Shown: piece by piece, positions 1 to 9,875 of the stretch
Numbering within the stretch: position 1 is the stretch's first letter
Layout of the letters: every line of letters starts with the position of its first letter
Notes under the pieces: generated by a model
The model's input: the letters and a program-made list of their open reading frames with translations, nothing else
Told to the model about the DNA's origin: nothing
Databases searched by the model: none
Made by a program: the position numbers and the translations under genes
DNA from: an uncultured Pelagibacteraceae bacterium
Lineage (GTDB): Bacteria; Pseudomonadota; Alphaproteobacteria; Pelagibacterales; Pelagibacteraceae
Reading direction: 5' to 3'
NCBI GenBank assembly: GCA_902532645.1
Contig: CACAIU010000007.1
Location: forward strand, 1-35,383
DNA length: 35,383 nt

Positions 1-89
1 AGATTGTCTGTTTTAAATTAGTTAATAAAAGGCATTTTCAACTAATAAGTGTTCTTAAATATTTAAAGAATCACTTAGTTTGGAACTAT

Positions 90-128
90 GAGGTGATGGA
101 GGGAGACTGAAATCACCTCTTTTTTTTT
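90..128 (+). terminator. Rho-independent terminator-like hairpin for a gene upstream of the window
   Basis: 8-bp inverted repeat GAGGTGAT (90-97) / ATCACCTC (112-119) followed directly by a run of T (120-128). Confidence 0.65.
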
Positions 129-133
129 GCTTT

Positions 134-919
134 TTATAATTTTAAGTATTCATAAAAAAATTTAATCGAAACCACTAAAAGAAAAATTCCAAAAAACTTA
201 CTAATTTTATTCTTATCAATACTGTGTACTGTTTTAGCTCCTATCCGAGCCATGAAAGTTGTAATTGGAATAAATATTAAAAATGCTGGTATATTTATAA
301 AACCAATACTTAGTGGAAGACTAGAATTTAAAAAACTTCCTGAAAGAAGAAATCCTATTGCTCCAAATAGAGCAATTAAAAATCCTATAGCTGCTGCACT
401 CCCTATAGCTTTATTTATTGAATAACCAAAAAACTTAAGAATAGGTACATTCATTACAGCTCCTCCTATACCCATAGGAGCAGATATAAACCCAACAAGA
501 AAACCAAGAATTACTTTTAAATGTAATTTCATTTTAACAATTATGTTTTGCTCCTTTTCTTTTATTAAAAGTAAGTAAATTCCTAAAAACAAGATCATTA
601 TAGAAAAAAATAAAACCAAAGATTTGGTTTTTAGAGAAGCTGCAAAAACAGTTCCAATAATCACTCCTAGTACAACAAAAAGACCATAATTCTTTACAAT
701 ATCAAAATCAACTGCTTTAAATTTATGATGTGTTAAAACTGAAACTGTAGAAGTTGGTATTATGATTGCAAAAGAAGTTCCAACAGCAAGATGCATTACA
801 TATTGAGGATCAATTTCTAGAGAACCAAAAATAAAATATAAAAAAGGAACAGTTATCAACCCTCCACCAATACCAAATAATCCAGCCACAAAACCTACTG
901 GAATAGCTGTTAAAGCCAT
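134..919 (-). CDS. TSUP-family (TauE/SafE) membrane permease
   Basis: Hydrophobic multi-TM ORF with repeated GFxxGxxGIGGG / GFISAPMGIGGAVMNVP motifs. Confidence 0.85.
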   Translation of the reverse strand: MALTAIPVGFVAGLFGIGGGLITVPFLYFIFGSLEIDPQYVMHLAVGTSFAIIIPTSTVSVLTHHKFKAVDFDIVKNYGLFVVLGVIIGTVFAASLKTKSLVLFFSIMILFLGIYLLLIKEKEQNIIVKMKLHLKVILGFLVGFISAPMGIGGAVMNVPILKFFGYSINKAIGSAAAIGFLIALFGAIGFLLSGSFLNSSLPLSIGFINIPAFLIFIPITTFMARIGAKTVHSIDKNKISKFFGIFLLVVSIKFFYEYLKL

Positions 920-959
920 TAATAAAATAATATAACTGTATTCGTTTGTTAGAATTGAA

Positions 960-1952
960 TTAAGCAGACTGTCCTACTCTAGTATCTACATTGTTATATT
1001 TAATTTTATCCATGATGTGATCAATTTTTTTCACATCAGCATCTCTCACACACATGTTTTCACTTAAATATCTTTTCCAATAACTTGCACCTGTTTGACC
1101 ATGAAATAAACCAAGAGTATGCCTCATTATTTGATTTAGTCTTGTTCCTTTTTTTAATTCTTCTTTAACATAAGGAATGAGTTGTTCAATCACATCTTGT
1201 CTGCTTGGCACATCTTCATTATTAAATATTTCTCTTTCAATATCTGCTAACAAATATGGGGTATGATAAGCGGCTCTTCCAATCATTACACCATCTGTTT
1301 TTTCTAAATGAGGCTTCATTTCATCTACTGAAGTTATTCCTCCATTAATAATGATCTCTTCATTAGGAAAATCTTTTTTTAATTTATAAACATATTCGTA
1401 TTTTAGAGGAGGAATATTTAAGTTTTGCTTAGGTGTAAATTTACCTAACATTGCTTTTCTTGCATGAATGATGAAAGTTTTAACTCCAGTTGCTTTTAAG
1501 GTAGTAATAAAACTATGTAAATTTTCATAATCTTCTACATCATCGTAACCAATTCTTGTTTTTATAGTTACTGGAAGTTTTGTAACTGATTGCATTTTAC
1601 TTAAACAATCTGCAACTAAATTTGGCTCTTTCATTAAACAAGCCCCAAATCTATTTTTTTCAACTTTTTTACTAGGACAACCTAAGTTTAGATTAATTTC
1701 ATCATAACCAAAATCTTCGCCTACTTTAGTGGCTTCAGCTAAAAGTTTTGGAGAAGAGCCTCCTAATTGAAGCGCTACAGGTTTCTCATTAATATTAAAC
1801 TCCAATAACTTTTTTTTATCTCCTCTATTTATAGCTTCATCGACTACCATCTCAGTGTAAAGAAGAGTGTTTTTGGATATCAATCTTAGAAAAAATCGTT
1901 CATGACGATCTGTGCAATCCATCATAGGAGCAACTGATACTTTCCTATTCAT
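960..1952 (-). CDS. dusA: tRNA-dihydrouridine synthase A
   Basis: N-terminal VAPMMDCTDRHERFFLRLIS, LNLGCPSKKV, IKTRIGYDD and INGGI motifs. Confidence 0.93.
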   Translation of the reverse strand: MNRKVSVAPMMDCTDRHERFFLRLISKNTLLYTEMVVDEAINRGDKKKLLEFNINEKPVALQLGGSSPKLLAEATKVGEDFGYDEINLNLGCPSKKVEKNRFGACLMKEPNLVADCLSKMQSVTKLPVTIKTRIGYDDVEDYENLHSFITTLKATGVKTFIIHARKAMLGKFTPKQNLNIPPLKYEYVYKLKKDFPNEEIIINGGITSVDEMKPHLEKTDGVMIGRAAYHTPYLLADIEREIFNNEDVPSRQDVIEQLIPYVKEELKKGTRLNQIMRHTLGLFHGQTGASYWKRYLSENMCVRDADVKKIDHIMDKIKYNNVDTRVGQSA

Positions 1953-1974
1953 GGTATAACTTTATATTATTTTT

Positions 1975-2511
1975 TTATGAGTTTGAAGCTTCAGTGTCAT
2001 CTGAAGAAACGTCTGCTTCTTGATTTTCTGATTCTGATACTTCATCTAAAGAAACTTCTCCTTGCTCATTCATCGTTTCTTCTCCTACTGAATTATCAAC
2101 TTCTGCTGTAGCTGTTTCAGATAGCTCAGCCAAATCTTCTTTTGTTAATTGAATTTTTTCCGGAGTTTTTCTTGCTCTTTTAGATGGTAAAATTGGGGTA
2201 CCACTTTTTGAAATTTCACCTTTATATAGATTTTCAAAATCATCACCTATTTCTTCATCATCCTCAGCAGTATCGTCAACTTGCTCAACATGTTTTCTAA
2301 GTTTATAAACGGCGCTATCAGTTAAATCTGAAACTTTAATTTTTTCTTCAGCAATTTCTCTTAATGAAATAACCGTATTTTTATCGTTATCTCTATCAAT
2401 TGTTGGTTCTATTCCTGCATTAAGTTGAGTAGCTCTTTCTTTAGCAACAAGTACTAATTCGTAAGGACTCTCTACTTTATCAATACAATCTTCTACAGTA
2501 ACTCGTGCCAT
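1975..2511 (-). CDS. rpoZ: DNA-directed RNA polymerase omega subunit with long acidic C-terminal extension
   Basis: MARVTVEDCIDKVESPYELVLVAKERATQLNAG...DNDKNTVISLREIAEEKI is the omega core; about 95 extra acidic/low-complexity residues follow. Confidence 0.92.
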   Translation of the reverse strand: MARVTVEDCIDKVESPYELVLVAKERATQLNAGIEPTIDRDNDKNTVISLREIAEEKIKVSDLTDSAVYKLRKHVEQVDDTAEDDEEIGDDFENLYKGEISKSGTPILPSKRARKTPEKIQLTKEDLAELSETATAEVDNSVGEETMNEQGEVSLDEVSESENQEADVSSDDTEASNS

Positions 2512-2555
2512 GCGGAGTATCTACACAGTGAGTCTTTAAAAATCAAGGCCTATTT

Positions 2556-3761
2556 TTATAAATAATGAGGATTTAACTTATTTTTAACTAAATAAAGAAG
2601 AATAATTGATCCAAAGATATAAGTTCCTGAAACAACGGCTATGTCTTCAATTGAAAAACCAATATCAATCAGAAAGCCAAATAGAGCCGTACCAAATGCT
2701 GTTGAAAATACCATTAAAGCAGTTGTTAAGGCTTTTATAGATCCAATATATTTAACACCATAAATCTCAGCCCAAGTTGAGGAACCAAGTACGTTTGCCA
2801 AACCATTGGTGACACCAACTAAACCAAAAAATACAAAGGAAGAAATCGGTGCATTAAAATAGTAAAGAACTAAAGTACCAAAAAGAAGTGGGATATTCAT
2901 ATAGATTAATAATTTTCTACTTGAAAATTTATCAATTAAAAAACCAGATATAAAAAGAGTGATAACTGATAAAATAGAGTAAGCCATAAATGATTGGGCA
3001 ATCACATAGGGACCCCACTCTTTAGATGAGGATATAAAAGACTGATAAACAAAAGATCCTGTTGCAATCCATGGCATTGCTAACATCGTCATACAAATGA
3101 TGTAAAATCTATAATCTTTTAAGACTTCTATTCTTTTCCATTGTTTAATTTCTTTATTGTTCTCTTCAATTTTAGATTCTTCTCTAGTATCAAGTTTAAT
3201 CTCTTTTACTAAAATAAATGTTGCAGCAGGTAAAACTAATATAACCAAAATAGAAATTGAAACCCAAATATCTCTCCATTCTATAAAAGTTAATAAAAAA
3301 ACAATTAAGACTGGCATAACAAATTCGGCTAGTGACAATCCTAACCAACCTGTGCTTAAAGCTCTGCCTCTATTTTTTTCAAAAAAACGAGATATGGTTG
3401 TTGTAGCTGTATGACTTGATAATCCTTGTCCAGCTAAACGCATTAAAAAAATTCCTACAAATAGAAAAATAACTGATGAAATTTTTGAAAATATAAAACA
3501 GGAAGCTGACAAAAAAATTATTACATAAGATGCAAACTTTAATATATTTACATCATCAATTTTTTTTCCAATCCAAACTAAAACAATACTACTTAATAAA
3601 GTAGCTGATGCATAAATTGAGCCAAATTGTCCATGTGTAATTGATAAGGCGTCTCTTATACTAGAATTAAATAGGCCAAGAAAAAAACTCTGTCCAAAAC
3701 TTGAAAAAAATGTAAAGATAAATCCAAATACAATTACTTTTAAACTTAAACTTTTAAACAT
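2556..3761 (-). CDS. MFS transporter
   Basis: 12-TM-like hydrophobic ORF with an MFS-like layout. Confidence 0.8.
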   Translation of the reverse strand: MFKSLSLKVIVFGFIFTFFSSFGQSFFLGLFNSSIRDALSITHGQFGSIYASATLLSSIVLVWIGKKIDDVNILKFASYVIIFLSASCFIFSKISSVIFLFVGIFLMRLAGQGLSSHTATTTISRFFEKNRGRALSTGWLGLSLAEFVMPVLIVFLLTFIEWRDIWVSISILVILVLPAATFILVKEIKLDTREESKIEENNKEIKQWKRIEVLKDYRFYIICMTMLAMPWIATGSFVYQSFISSSKEWGPYVIAQSFMAYSILSVITLFISGFLIDKFSSRKLLIYMNIPLLFGTLVLYYFNAPISSFVFFGLVGVTNGLANVLGSSTWAEIYGVKYIGSIKALTTALMVFSTAFGTALFGFLIDIGFSIEDIAVVSGTYIFGSIILLYLVKNKLNPHYL

Positions 3762-3772
3762 AGAAAAAAATT

Positions 3773-4648
3773 ATGACTTGTAATGTTGCTTTCATAGGTC
3801 TTGGGGTTATGGGCTACCCAATGGCTGGATATATATCAAAAGCCGGACACAATGTAACTGTTTTTAATAGAACTAAATCTAAAGCTGAAAAATGGATTGG
3901 TGAATATAAAGGTAAAATGGCCAATACACCTGCTGAGGCTGCAGATGGTGCTGATTTCATTTTTACATGTGTTGGTAATGATGATGATTTAAGAGAAGTA
4001 GCAACTGGAGAAAATGGATTATTTAACACAGCAAAATCTGGGTCTATTTTTATTGATAACTCAACTGTATCTGCAGAAGTATCAAGAGAATTAAATAAAA
4101 AAGCAAATGATAAAGGATTTAGTTTTTTAGATGCACCTATTTCTGGAGGGCAAGCTGGTGCTGAAGGCGGAATACTAACAGTAATGGTTGGTGGTGATGA
4201 AGAAGTTTTTAAAAAGGCTGAACCTATAATTGATTGTTATAGTAAAAAAGTAAAATTAATCGGTCCTTGTGGAAGTGGTCAATTAACAAAAATGATGAAC
4301 CAAATGTGTATTGCTGGAACAGTTCAAGGTTTATCTGAAGCAATTAATTTTGGAATAAATGCCGGTTTAGATATGGATAAAGTTATGGAAACTATATCTA
4401 AAGGTGCAGCACAATCTTGGCAGATGGAAAATAGATACCGAACTATGACTGATGATAAGTTTGATTATGGCTTTGCTATTGATTGGATGAGAAAAGATTT
4501 AAAAATTGCAATCGAAGAAGCAAAAAAAAATGGTTCACCTGTTCCAATAACAGAAATTATTGATGGTTATTATGCTGAGGTTCAAAAAATGGGTGGAAAT
4601 CGTTGGGATAGCTCAGGTTTGATTGCTCGATTAAAAAAGAAAAAATAA
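3773..4648 (+). CDS. NAD(P)-dependent beta-hydroxyacid dehydrogenase (3-hydroxyisobutyrate dehydrogenase family)
   Basis: VAFIGLGVMGYPMAGYISKAGHNVTVFNRT Rossmann start; FLDAPISGGQAGAEGGILTVMVGG signature. Confidence 0.9.
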   Translation: MTCNVAFIGLGVMGYPMAGYISKAGHNVTVFNRTKSKAEKWIGEYKGKMANTPAEAADGADFIFTCVGNDDDLREVATGENGLFNTAKSGSIFIDNSTVSAEVSRELNKKANDKGFSFLDAPISGGQAGAEGGILTVMVGGDEEVFKKAEPIIDCYSKKVKLIGPCGSGQLTKMMNQMCIAGTVQGLSEAINFGINAGLDMDKVMETISKGAAQSWQMENRYRTMTDDKFDYGFAIDWMRKDLKIAIEEAKKNGSPVPITEIIDGYYAEVQKMGGNRWDSSGLIARLKKKK

Positions 4649-4653
4649 TATTT

Positions 4654-5259
4654 GTGACGGATACAGTTCCTTATTACGAGGACTTTGCAGAGATCAAAAA
4701 GAAAATTTGGTCAATGTTGGATAATGCTGTCAAAGACAGGAGTTCACCATTTAGAATACCTGTATTTATTTGTGGGGATCAATCTGATTTAGATGGAAGA
4801 ATCGTAGTTTTAAGAAAATCTGATCAATCAAAGAATCTTGTTCAATACCATAGCGATATTAGATCAGATAAAATTGAAAAGTTGAAAGTAAATAAAAACG
4901 CCGCAATGTTGTTTTACGATAAAGATGAAAAAATTCAGGTTAGATTAAAAGTTGAATGCACGGTTAATCACAATAACGATGTAACTAAAGATTCTTGGTC
5001 TAAAACCCAGCATATAAGTAGAAAATGTTATTTAGTTGATAATGGACCTGGAACTGAGTCAGATCTACCAACCTCTGGACTAAAACCAGAATTAGATAAT
5101 TTTGACTATACAAAAGAACAAAGCGAAGAAGGTTATAAAAACTTTACTGTTATTCAGTGCAAGATTAAATCTATAGAATGGCTTTATTTAGCAGCTAAAG
5201 GCCACCGAAGAGCAAAGTTTAATTTAGAGAATAATAAAGATACTTGGTTAGTTCCATAG
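4654..5259 (+). CDS. Pyridoxamine 5'-phosphate oxidase-family flavoprotein
   Basis: RIVVLRKSDQ...YHSDIRSDKIEKLKVNKNAAMLFYD and C-terminal RRAKF resemble PNPOx-like split-barrel proteins; GTG start. Confidence 0.75.
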   Translation: MTDTVPYYEDFAEIKKKIWSMLDNAVKDRSSPFRIPVFICGDQSDLDGRIVVLRKSDQSKNLVQYHSDIRSDKIEKLKVNKNAAMLFYDKDEKIQVRLKVECTVNHNNDVTKDSWSKTQHISRKCYLVDNGPGTESDLPTSGLKPELDNFDYTKEQSEEGYKNFTVIQCKIKSIEWLYLAAKGHRRAKFNLENNKDTWLVP

Positions 5260-5463
5260 ATGGTAACTGGATACATATTTACAGCATTTCTTATAATTTT
5301 AGGATTGGCTGTAATGAGATTTGGGAGTATTCATTTTAAAAAATTTAAAGAAGGTAAAACCAAAATTAAATCAAGATTAAGTGGACAATTATCTTTTTTA
5401 ATTTTATTCGTAATAATAATTGGATTGATAGTTTATTCAGTCAATGATCTCTTATTTAATTAA
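5260..5463 (+). CDS. Small two-TM membrane protein, unknown function
   Basis: 67-aa ORF with two hydrophobic segments, immediately downstream of the previous CDS. Confidence 0.5.
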   Translation: MVTGYIFTAFLIILGLAVMRFGSIHFKKFKEGKTKIKSRLSGQLSFLILFVIIIGLIVYSVNDLLFN

Positions 5464-5471
5464 ATAAAATA

Positions 5472-6338
5472 TTATTTTTTCCACTTCTTAAACCAATCTT
5501 CTTTAGCATATTCGGTTAATTTGTAAGTACACCATTCATTTTTTCTACCTTTAAGTAATTTCTTATGAGTATATCTGGCTGGTATTTCATAATTTCCTGG
5601 TGGCTGACCTCTTTTATTTTGGCCTAATGCACATGCAATTTGTAAAGGATCGAATGGTGTTTCAGATGTTGGTGTTAAATAAACAGAGTCTTTTAAATCA
5701 GGACAGGTTGGATCTTTATGATCATAAACTGCTTTACCAAATTTTGTAGATAGATCATGACTAAGAATACCTGTGCTTAAATGAGCTCCGTCTTTAACTC
5801 CTTTGGTACAAGGCATAGCAAACCCATTACCATGCAGCAATTCATGGATTGAAATTTTTGTTATTTGGCCAGAGGCTCTTTTAATAAATAAATATCCATG
5901 ATGAGGTCCCATTTGACCTCCATCACCACTTGATGCGTCAGTAAAAGAAAAATACAATTTTTTAGGATTATTAAATCCTTGTTTTTGCAAATAATAATCT
6001 GGATAATTTACATTCCACCCACCTTTTCTTGCCTTACGATCCAATCTTGCGAATGAAATATCAAGCTTACCATCTTTTCGATAATCAAATTTTAATCTTT
6101 GCTTATCTCCAGTCATTTTGAAAAATAAATCATCTATTTTTTTAACTTCTTTTTCTATCCAACCGTTTATATCTCTTTCTTTATCTTTGGTTTTTTTTGC
6201 TAGAAGATAGATAAAATGGATTTGATAATCATCATTTACATCTGGTTGATCTTCAAAGAATCTACCTGGTTTATCATCAGAAGCAAAAATTGATGAACTA
6301 AATAGTGTAACAATTAAAATTAAAAATATTTTTTTCAT
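5472..6338 (-). CDS. Secreted protein with HExxH motif (putative zincin-like)
   Basis: Signal peptide MKKIFLILIVTLFSSSIFA; HELLHGNG motif. Confidence 0.6.
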   Translation of the reverse strand: MKKIFLILIVTLFSSSIFASDDKPGRFFEDQPDVNDDYQIHFIYLLAKKTKDKERDINGWIEKEVKKIDDLFFKMTGDKQRLKFDYRKDGKLDISFARLDRKARKGGWNVNYPDYYLQKQGFNNPKKLYFSFTDASSGDGGQMGPHHGYLFIKRASGQITKISIHELLHGNGFAMPCTKGVKDGAHLSTGILSHDLSTKFGKAVYDHKDPTCPDLKDSVYLTPTSETPFDPLQIACALGQNKRGQPPGNYEIPARYTHKKLLKGRKNEWCTYKLTEYAKEDWFKKWKK

Positions 6339-6637
6339 ACACCTTTAATAACTATATTTGTACCTTCAGAATTATCTAGTCTTATTTGTTTTATTGGTTT
6401 GTACTCTTCAGAATTATACCATTCTAATGCTTTTTCATAACTAGGAAACTTAAGAACGATAATTCGAGGGAATTTTGTTTCTCCTTCAAAGATTGTAAAT
6501 TCACCAGCTCTTACTAAAAATTCTCCACCAAATTTTTTTACAAGTGGGGTTACTTTTTCAACATACTCTTTGTAATTCTCGGGATTAGTTATTTTTAATT
6601 GAGCTATTACATATCCTGCTGGCATTTTTTTTCTCAT
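6335..6637 (-). CDS. DUF1330-family protein
   Basis: GYVIAQLKITNPENYKEYVEKVTPLVKKFGGEFLVRAGEFTIFEG...RIIVLKFPSYEKALEWYNSEEY is typical of DUF1330. Confidence 0.9.
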   Translation of the reverse strand: MRKKMPAGYVIAQLKITNPENYKEYVEKVTPLVKKFGGEFLVRAGEFTIFEGETKFPRIIVLKFPSYEKALEWYNSEEYKPIKQIRLDNSEGTNIVIKGV

Positions 6638-7707
6638 TTAACTCTTGATGCTATAAAATCTAATATTTGGGGATAATAAGAGTCGAAACACTCTCGATAT
6701 AACATATTATGACCTTTAGCTTTTTTCATCATCGCTTTTTTTTCTTTTTTATCTACTGGAATAAATTTTTTTGCGCTTCTGAGTTTCTTTTTTCCCTCTG
6801 GCCAAACTTCTTCCCATCCACCATGCATTCTAGGTAAATTTTCACAGAGCTTTCCATTAACTGATATTTCCTTACCATTTTTTGCATTATGACCTGGTAA
6901 TTTAATCATTTTTGCACCTGGTATGTCGCCTATCCATTTTAAATCTTGGTAACTTGCTTTCCAATCTTCACCCCCATCGACTGGACTTGAATAAATTATT
7001 GCATCGATTTTTTCAAATGTTTTCATTTCATCAATTAATGTTTTTCTAACAAGTCCACTTGGTCTTCTATCCCAACAATTAGGCATGTAAGAAATTGCAG
7101 CATTAAATGCATCAGGATATTTTCCTTCTAGTCTTAATGCATTCCACCCTCCACAAGAATGGCCTGATAAAAATATTTGATCTCGAGGGGTGCCTTTATC
7201 TGCAAAATAATTAATAATTTCTATAGTTCTTTTTTCCCTTAAATAGGTTGGGAAGTCATTTAAGACACACTCATGCCATTCTTGATGCCACGCACCCTTT
7301 AACTTCCACCCACAAGCATATCCAATTTCTTTACCTTTATAGGGATCATTTTTTTTATCTATCAAACTTCCATTCATCCATAATACAATTTCTTTTCCAT
7401 TTATTTTTTTTCCTGAAAGTTGCGGTGCCATAAGTTTTGCTAAATAAAGATCCCAGCCCGGACCCCAGCCTTTATTCCATCCCCAACCACCGTGATTATA
7501 TATAACGATAATTTTATCCCTTGGATTATCTATGTCTCTACCTTTTATAATTTTTAGTTTTTCACCTTCGTGCCAAACAAATGCATCAAAATTTTTAGGT
7601 TTTTCATAATTAGATGATTTAAATAATAAATATTCAACTTCTTTTGCAAATGAAATGTTAATAATTAGTAAATTAAAAAATATTATTAGTGTTAAAAATT
7701 TTCTCAT
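6634..7707 (-). CDS. Secreted alpha/beta hydrolase
   Basis: Signal peptide; GHSCGG nucleophile elbow; YNHGGWGWNKGWG. Confidence 0.7.
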   Translation of the reverse strand: MRKFLTLIIFFNLLIINISFAKEVEYLLFKSSNYEKPKNFDAFVWHEGEKLKIIKGRDIDNPRDKIIVIYNHGGWGWNKGWGPGWDLYLAKLMAPQLSGKKINGKEIVLWMNGSLIDKKNDPYKGKEIGYACGWKLKGAWHQEWHECVLNDFPTYLREKRTIEIINYFADKGTPRDQIFLSGHSCGGWNALRLEGKYPDAFNAAISYMPNCWDRRPSGLVRKTLIDEMKTFEKIDAIIYSSPVDGGEDWKASYQDLKWIGDIPGAKMIKLPGHNAKNGKEISVNGKLCENLPRMHGGWEEVWPEGKKKLRSAKKFIPVDKKEKKAMMKKAKGHNMLYRECFDSYYPQILDFIASRVK

Positions 7708-8219
7708 TAAAATATTGATTTAGAGTATTTTTTCCAATTGTCTTGATAATGTTTTGTGTTTTCAAATACTGCTTTTTTTTCTTCCTCTGAAACTTCTCTA
7801 ATAACTTTACCTGGTGAGCCAACAACCAAAGAGTTATCTGGTATAACTTTATTTTCTGTTATCAAAGCTTTCGCTCCAATGATGCAATTTTTTCCAATTT
7901 TTGCATTATTAAGTATGACAGCCCCTATACCAATCAAACTATTATCTCCAATAGTACATCCATGAAGCATAACTAAATGCCCAACAGTAACATTTTTTCC
8001 TACCTTTAAAGGACATCCAGGATCTGTGTGTAATACGCTTCCATCTTGTACATTAGATCCTTCACCAATATGAATATTTTCAATATCTCCTCTTAATACT
8101 GCATTAAACCAAATGCTTGTATTTTTTTCCAAAGTAACATCTCCAATTATTGTAGCATTCGGAGCTACCCAATTTTCGCCAGAGTTTTTTGGTTTTTTAT
8201 CTTTTAAATCATAAAACAT
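7707..8219 (-). CDS. Gamma-class carbonic anhydrase-like left-handed beta-helix protein
   Basis: Hexapeptide repeats; [45 protein letters not shown]. Confidence 0.9.
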   Translation of the reverse strand: MFYDLKDKKPKNSGENWVAPNATIIGDVTLEKNTSIWFNAVLRGDIENIHIGEGSNVQDGSVLHTDPGCPLKVGKNVTVGHLVMLHGCTIGDNSLIGIGAVILNNAKIGKNCIIGAKALITENKVIPDNSLVVGSPGKVIREVSEEEKKAVFENTKHYQDNWKKYSKSIF

Positions 8220-8238
8220 AATCTATATATTTTACATT

Positions 8239-8793
8239 ATGCCTATAAAAACTCCAATATGTGATTTTGGTCAAAAAGCTATTCCATTTGAATTAAAATC
8301 CACTGAAAATAAAATTCTGTCCTTAAATGATGTCAAAGGTGAAAATGGAATTTTGATAATGTTTATTTGTAATCATTGTCCATATGTAAAAGCTATTACA
8401 AAAGAATTAGTTGAGGATTGTAGTGAATTGAAAAAAATTGGTATCAACACTGTTGCTATATGCTCAAACGATTTTGTAAATTATCCAGAAGACTCATTTG
8501 AAAACATGATCAAATTTTCAAATAAAAATCATTTTAATTTTCCTTATCTGCATGATGAAACTCAAGAAATTGCTAAAGCATATGATGCTGTATGTACTCC
8601 AGATTTCTTTGGGTACAATAAAAATTTAGAACTTCAGTATAGAGGAAGATTGAGAGAACTTAAAAAATTCATTCCAGTTAAAGATGGAGAAAGTGATCTA
8701 CTAACAGCTATGAAACAAATAGCTAAAACTGGAAAAGGCCCTGAGGATCAAATACCAAGTGCAGGATGTGGTATTAAATGGAAGTATGATTGA
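8239..8793 (+). CDS. Thioredoxin-fold (AhpC/TSA-like) family protein
   Basis: FICNHCPYVKAITKEL and AYDAVCTPDFFGYNKNLELQYRGR motifs. Confidence 0.85.
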   Translation: MPIKTPICDFGQKAIPFELKSTENKILSLNDVKGENGILIMFICNHCPYVKAITKELVEDCSELKKIGINTVAICSNDFVNYPEDSFENMIKFSNKNHFNFPYLHDETQEIAKAYDAVCTPDFFGYNKNLELQYRGRLRELKKFIPVKDGESDLLTAMKQIAKTGKGPEDQIPSAGCGIKWKYD

Positions 8794-9875
8794 TGTATCT
8801 AATTGTAACTAGATCATTTCCACCAGAGTTGGGTGGAATGCAAAGTCTTATGTGGGGTTTATCAAGAGAGTTATCAAAAAACTTTATGATAAAAGTTTTT
8901 GCAGATCATATAGAAGGTCATAAAGAATTTGATGAACAAGCATCTTTTTCGATTGAAAGAGTTGGAGGAATTAAATTGCTTAGAAAATATAGAAAAGCCC
9001 AATTAATTAATGAATATATTAAAGAAAATAAAATAGATGGAATTATTGCCGATCATTGGAAAAGTTTAGAACTTATTAAAACTTCTAAGAAAAAATACTG
9101 TTTAATTCATAGTAAAGAAATCAACTATCCTAAAGGTTCTGGTCAAAATAAAAGGGTAGTTAGTGCTTTAAATAATGTTGAAAAAGTTATAGCAAATTCT
9201 CAGTTTACAAAAAATCTAGCGATAGAACTTGGTGTTAATGCAAATAAAGTAATTGTTATAAATCCAGGTGTAGATCCTGCTGAAGAATTAAATAAAAAAA
9301 CTTTAGATAAAGTTGAAAGTATACTTAAATTCAAAAATCCAAGACTAATCACAGTTTCAAGATTTGATAAACGTAAAAATCATGAAAAAATAGTAATGGC
9401 TTTAAGAAATTTAAAACAAATTTATCCTGACATTGTTTACATATGTGTTGGATATGGAGAGGAAGAAGAAAATATTAAGAAACTGGTGAAAGAACTGGAT
9501 CTTGAAGCACAAGTTATGTTTTTTAAAGATATTAGCAATGATTTAAAAAATGCTTTAGTTTCAAAATCAAATATCTTTGTAATGCCATCCATAATCCATA
9601 AAAAATCAGTTGAAGGTTTTGGTATTGCGTATGTTGAAGCTGCACAATACGGTATTCCATCAATTGGTGGTAAAGATGGTGGTGCCGCAGATGCAATTGA
9701 TCATGAAAAAACTGGTTTAATATGTGATGGTAACAGTCTTGATGAAGTTTATTCTTCAATTAATTCAATATTGGAAAATAAAAAATATTTAAACCTTGGG
9801 AAAAATGCAAAAGAATTTGTTAATAAATTTCAATGGTCAAAAATAATTGAAGAGTACAAAAAGATACTAAATTGA
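8790..9875 (+). CDS. Glycosyltransferase family 4
   Basis: PPELGGMQ N-terminus; PGVDP; SRFDKRKNHEKIV; EGFGIAYVEAAQYGIPSIGG. Confidence 0.9.
   Translation: MMYLIVTRSFPPELGGMQSLMWGLSRELSKNFMIKVFADHIEGHKEFDEQASFSIERVGGIKLLRKYRKAQLINEYIKENKIDGIIADHWKSLELIKTSKKKYCLIHSKEINYPKGSGQNKRVVSALNNVEKVIANSQFTKNLAIELGVNANKVIVINPGVDPAEELNKKTLDKVESILKFKNPRLITVSRFDKRKNHEKIVMALRNLKQIYPDIVYICVGYGEEEENIKKLVKELDLEAQVMFFKDISNDLKNALVSKSNIFVMPSIIHKKSVEGFGIAYVEAAQYGIPSIGGKDGGAADAIDHEKTGLICDGNSLDEVYSSINSILENKKYLNLGKNAKEFVNKFQWSKIIEEYKKILN

Noticed and set aside
9532-9759. Minus-strand 75-aa ORF within the glycosyltransferase gene
   Set aside because: His/Leu/Gln-rich antisense translation typical of a shadow ORF.
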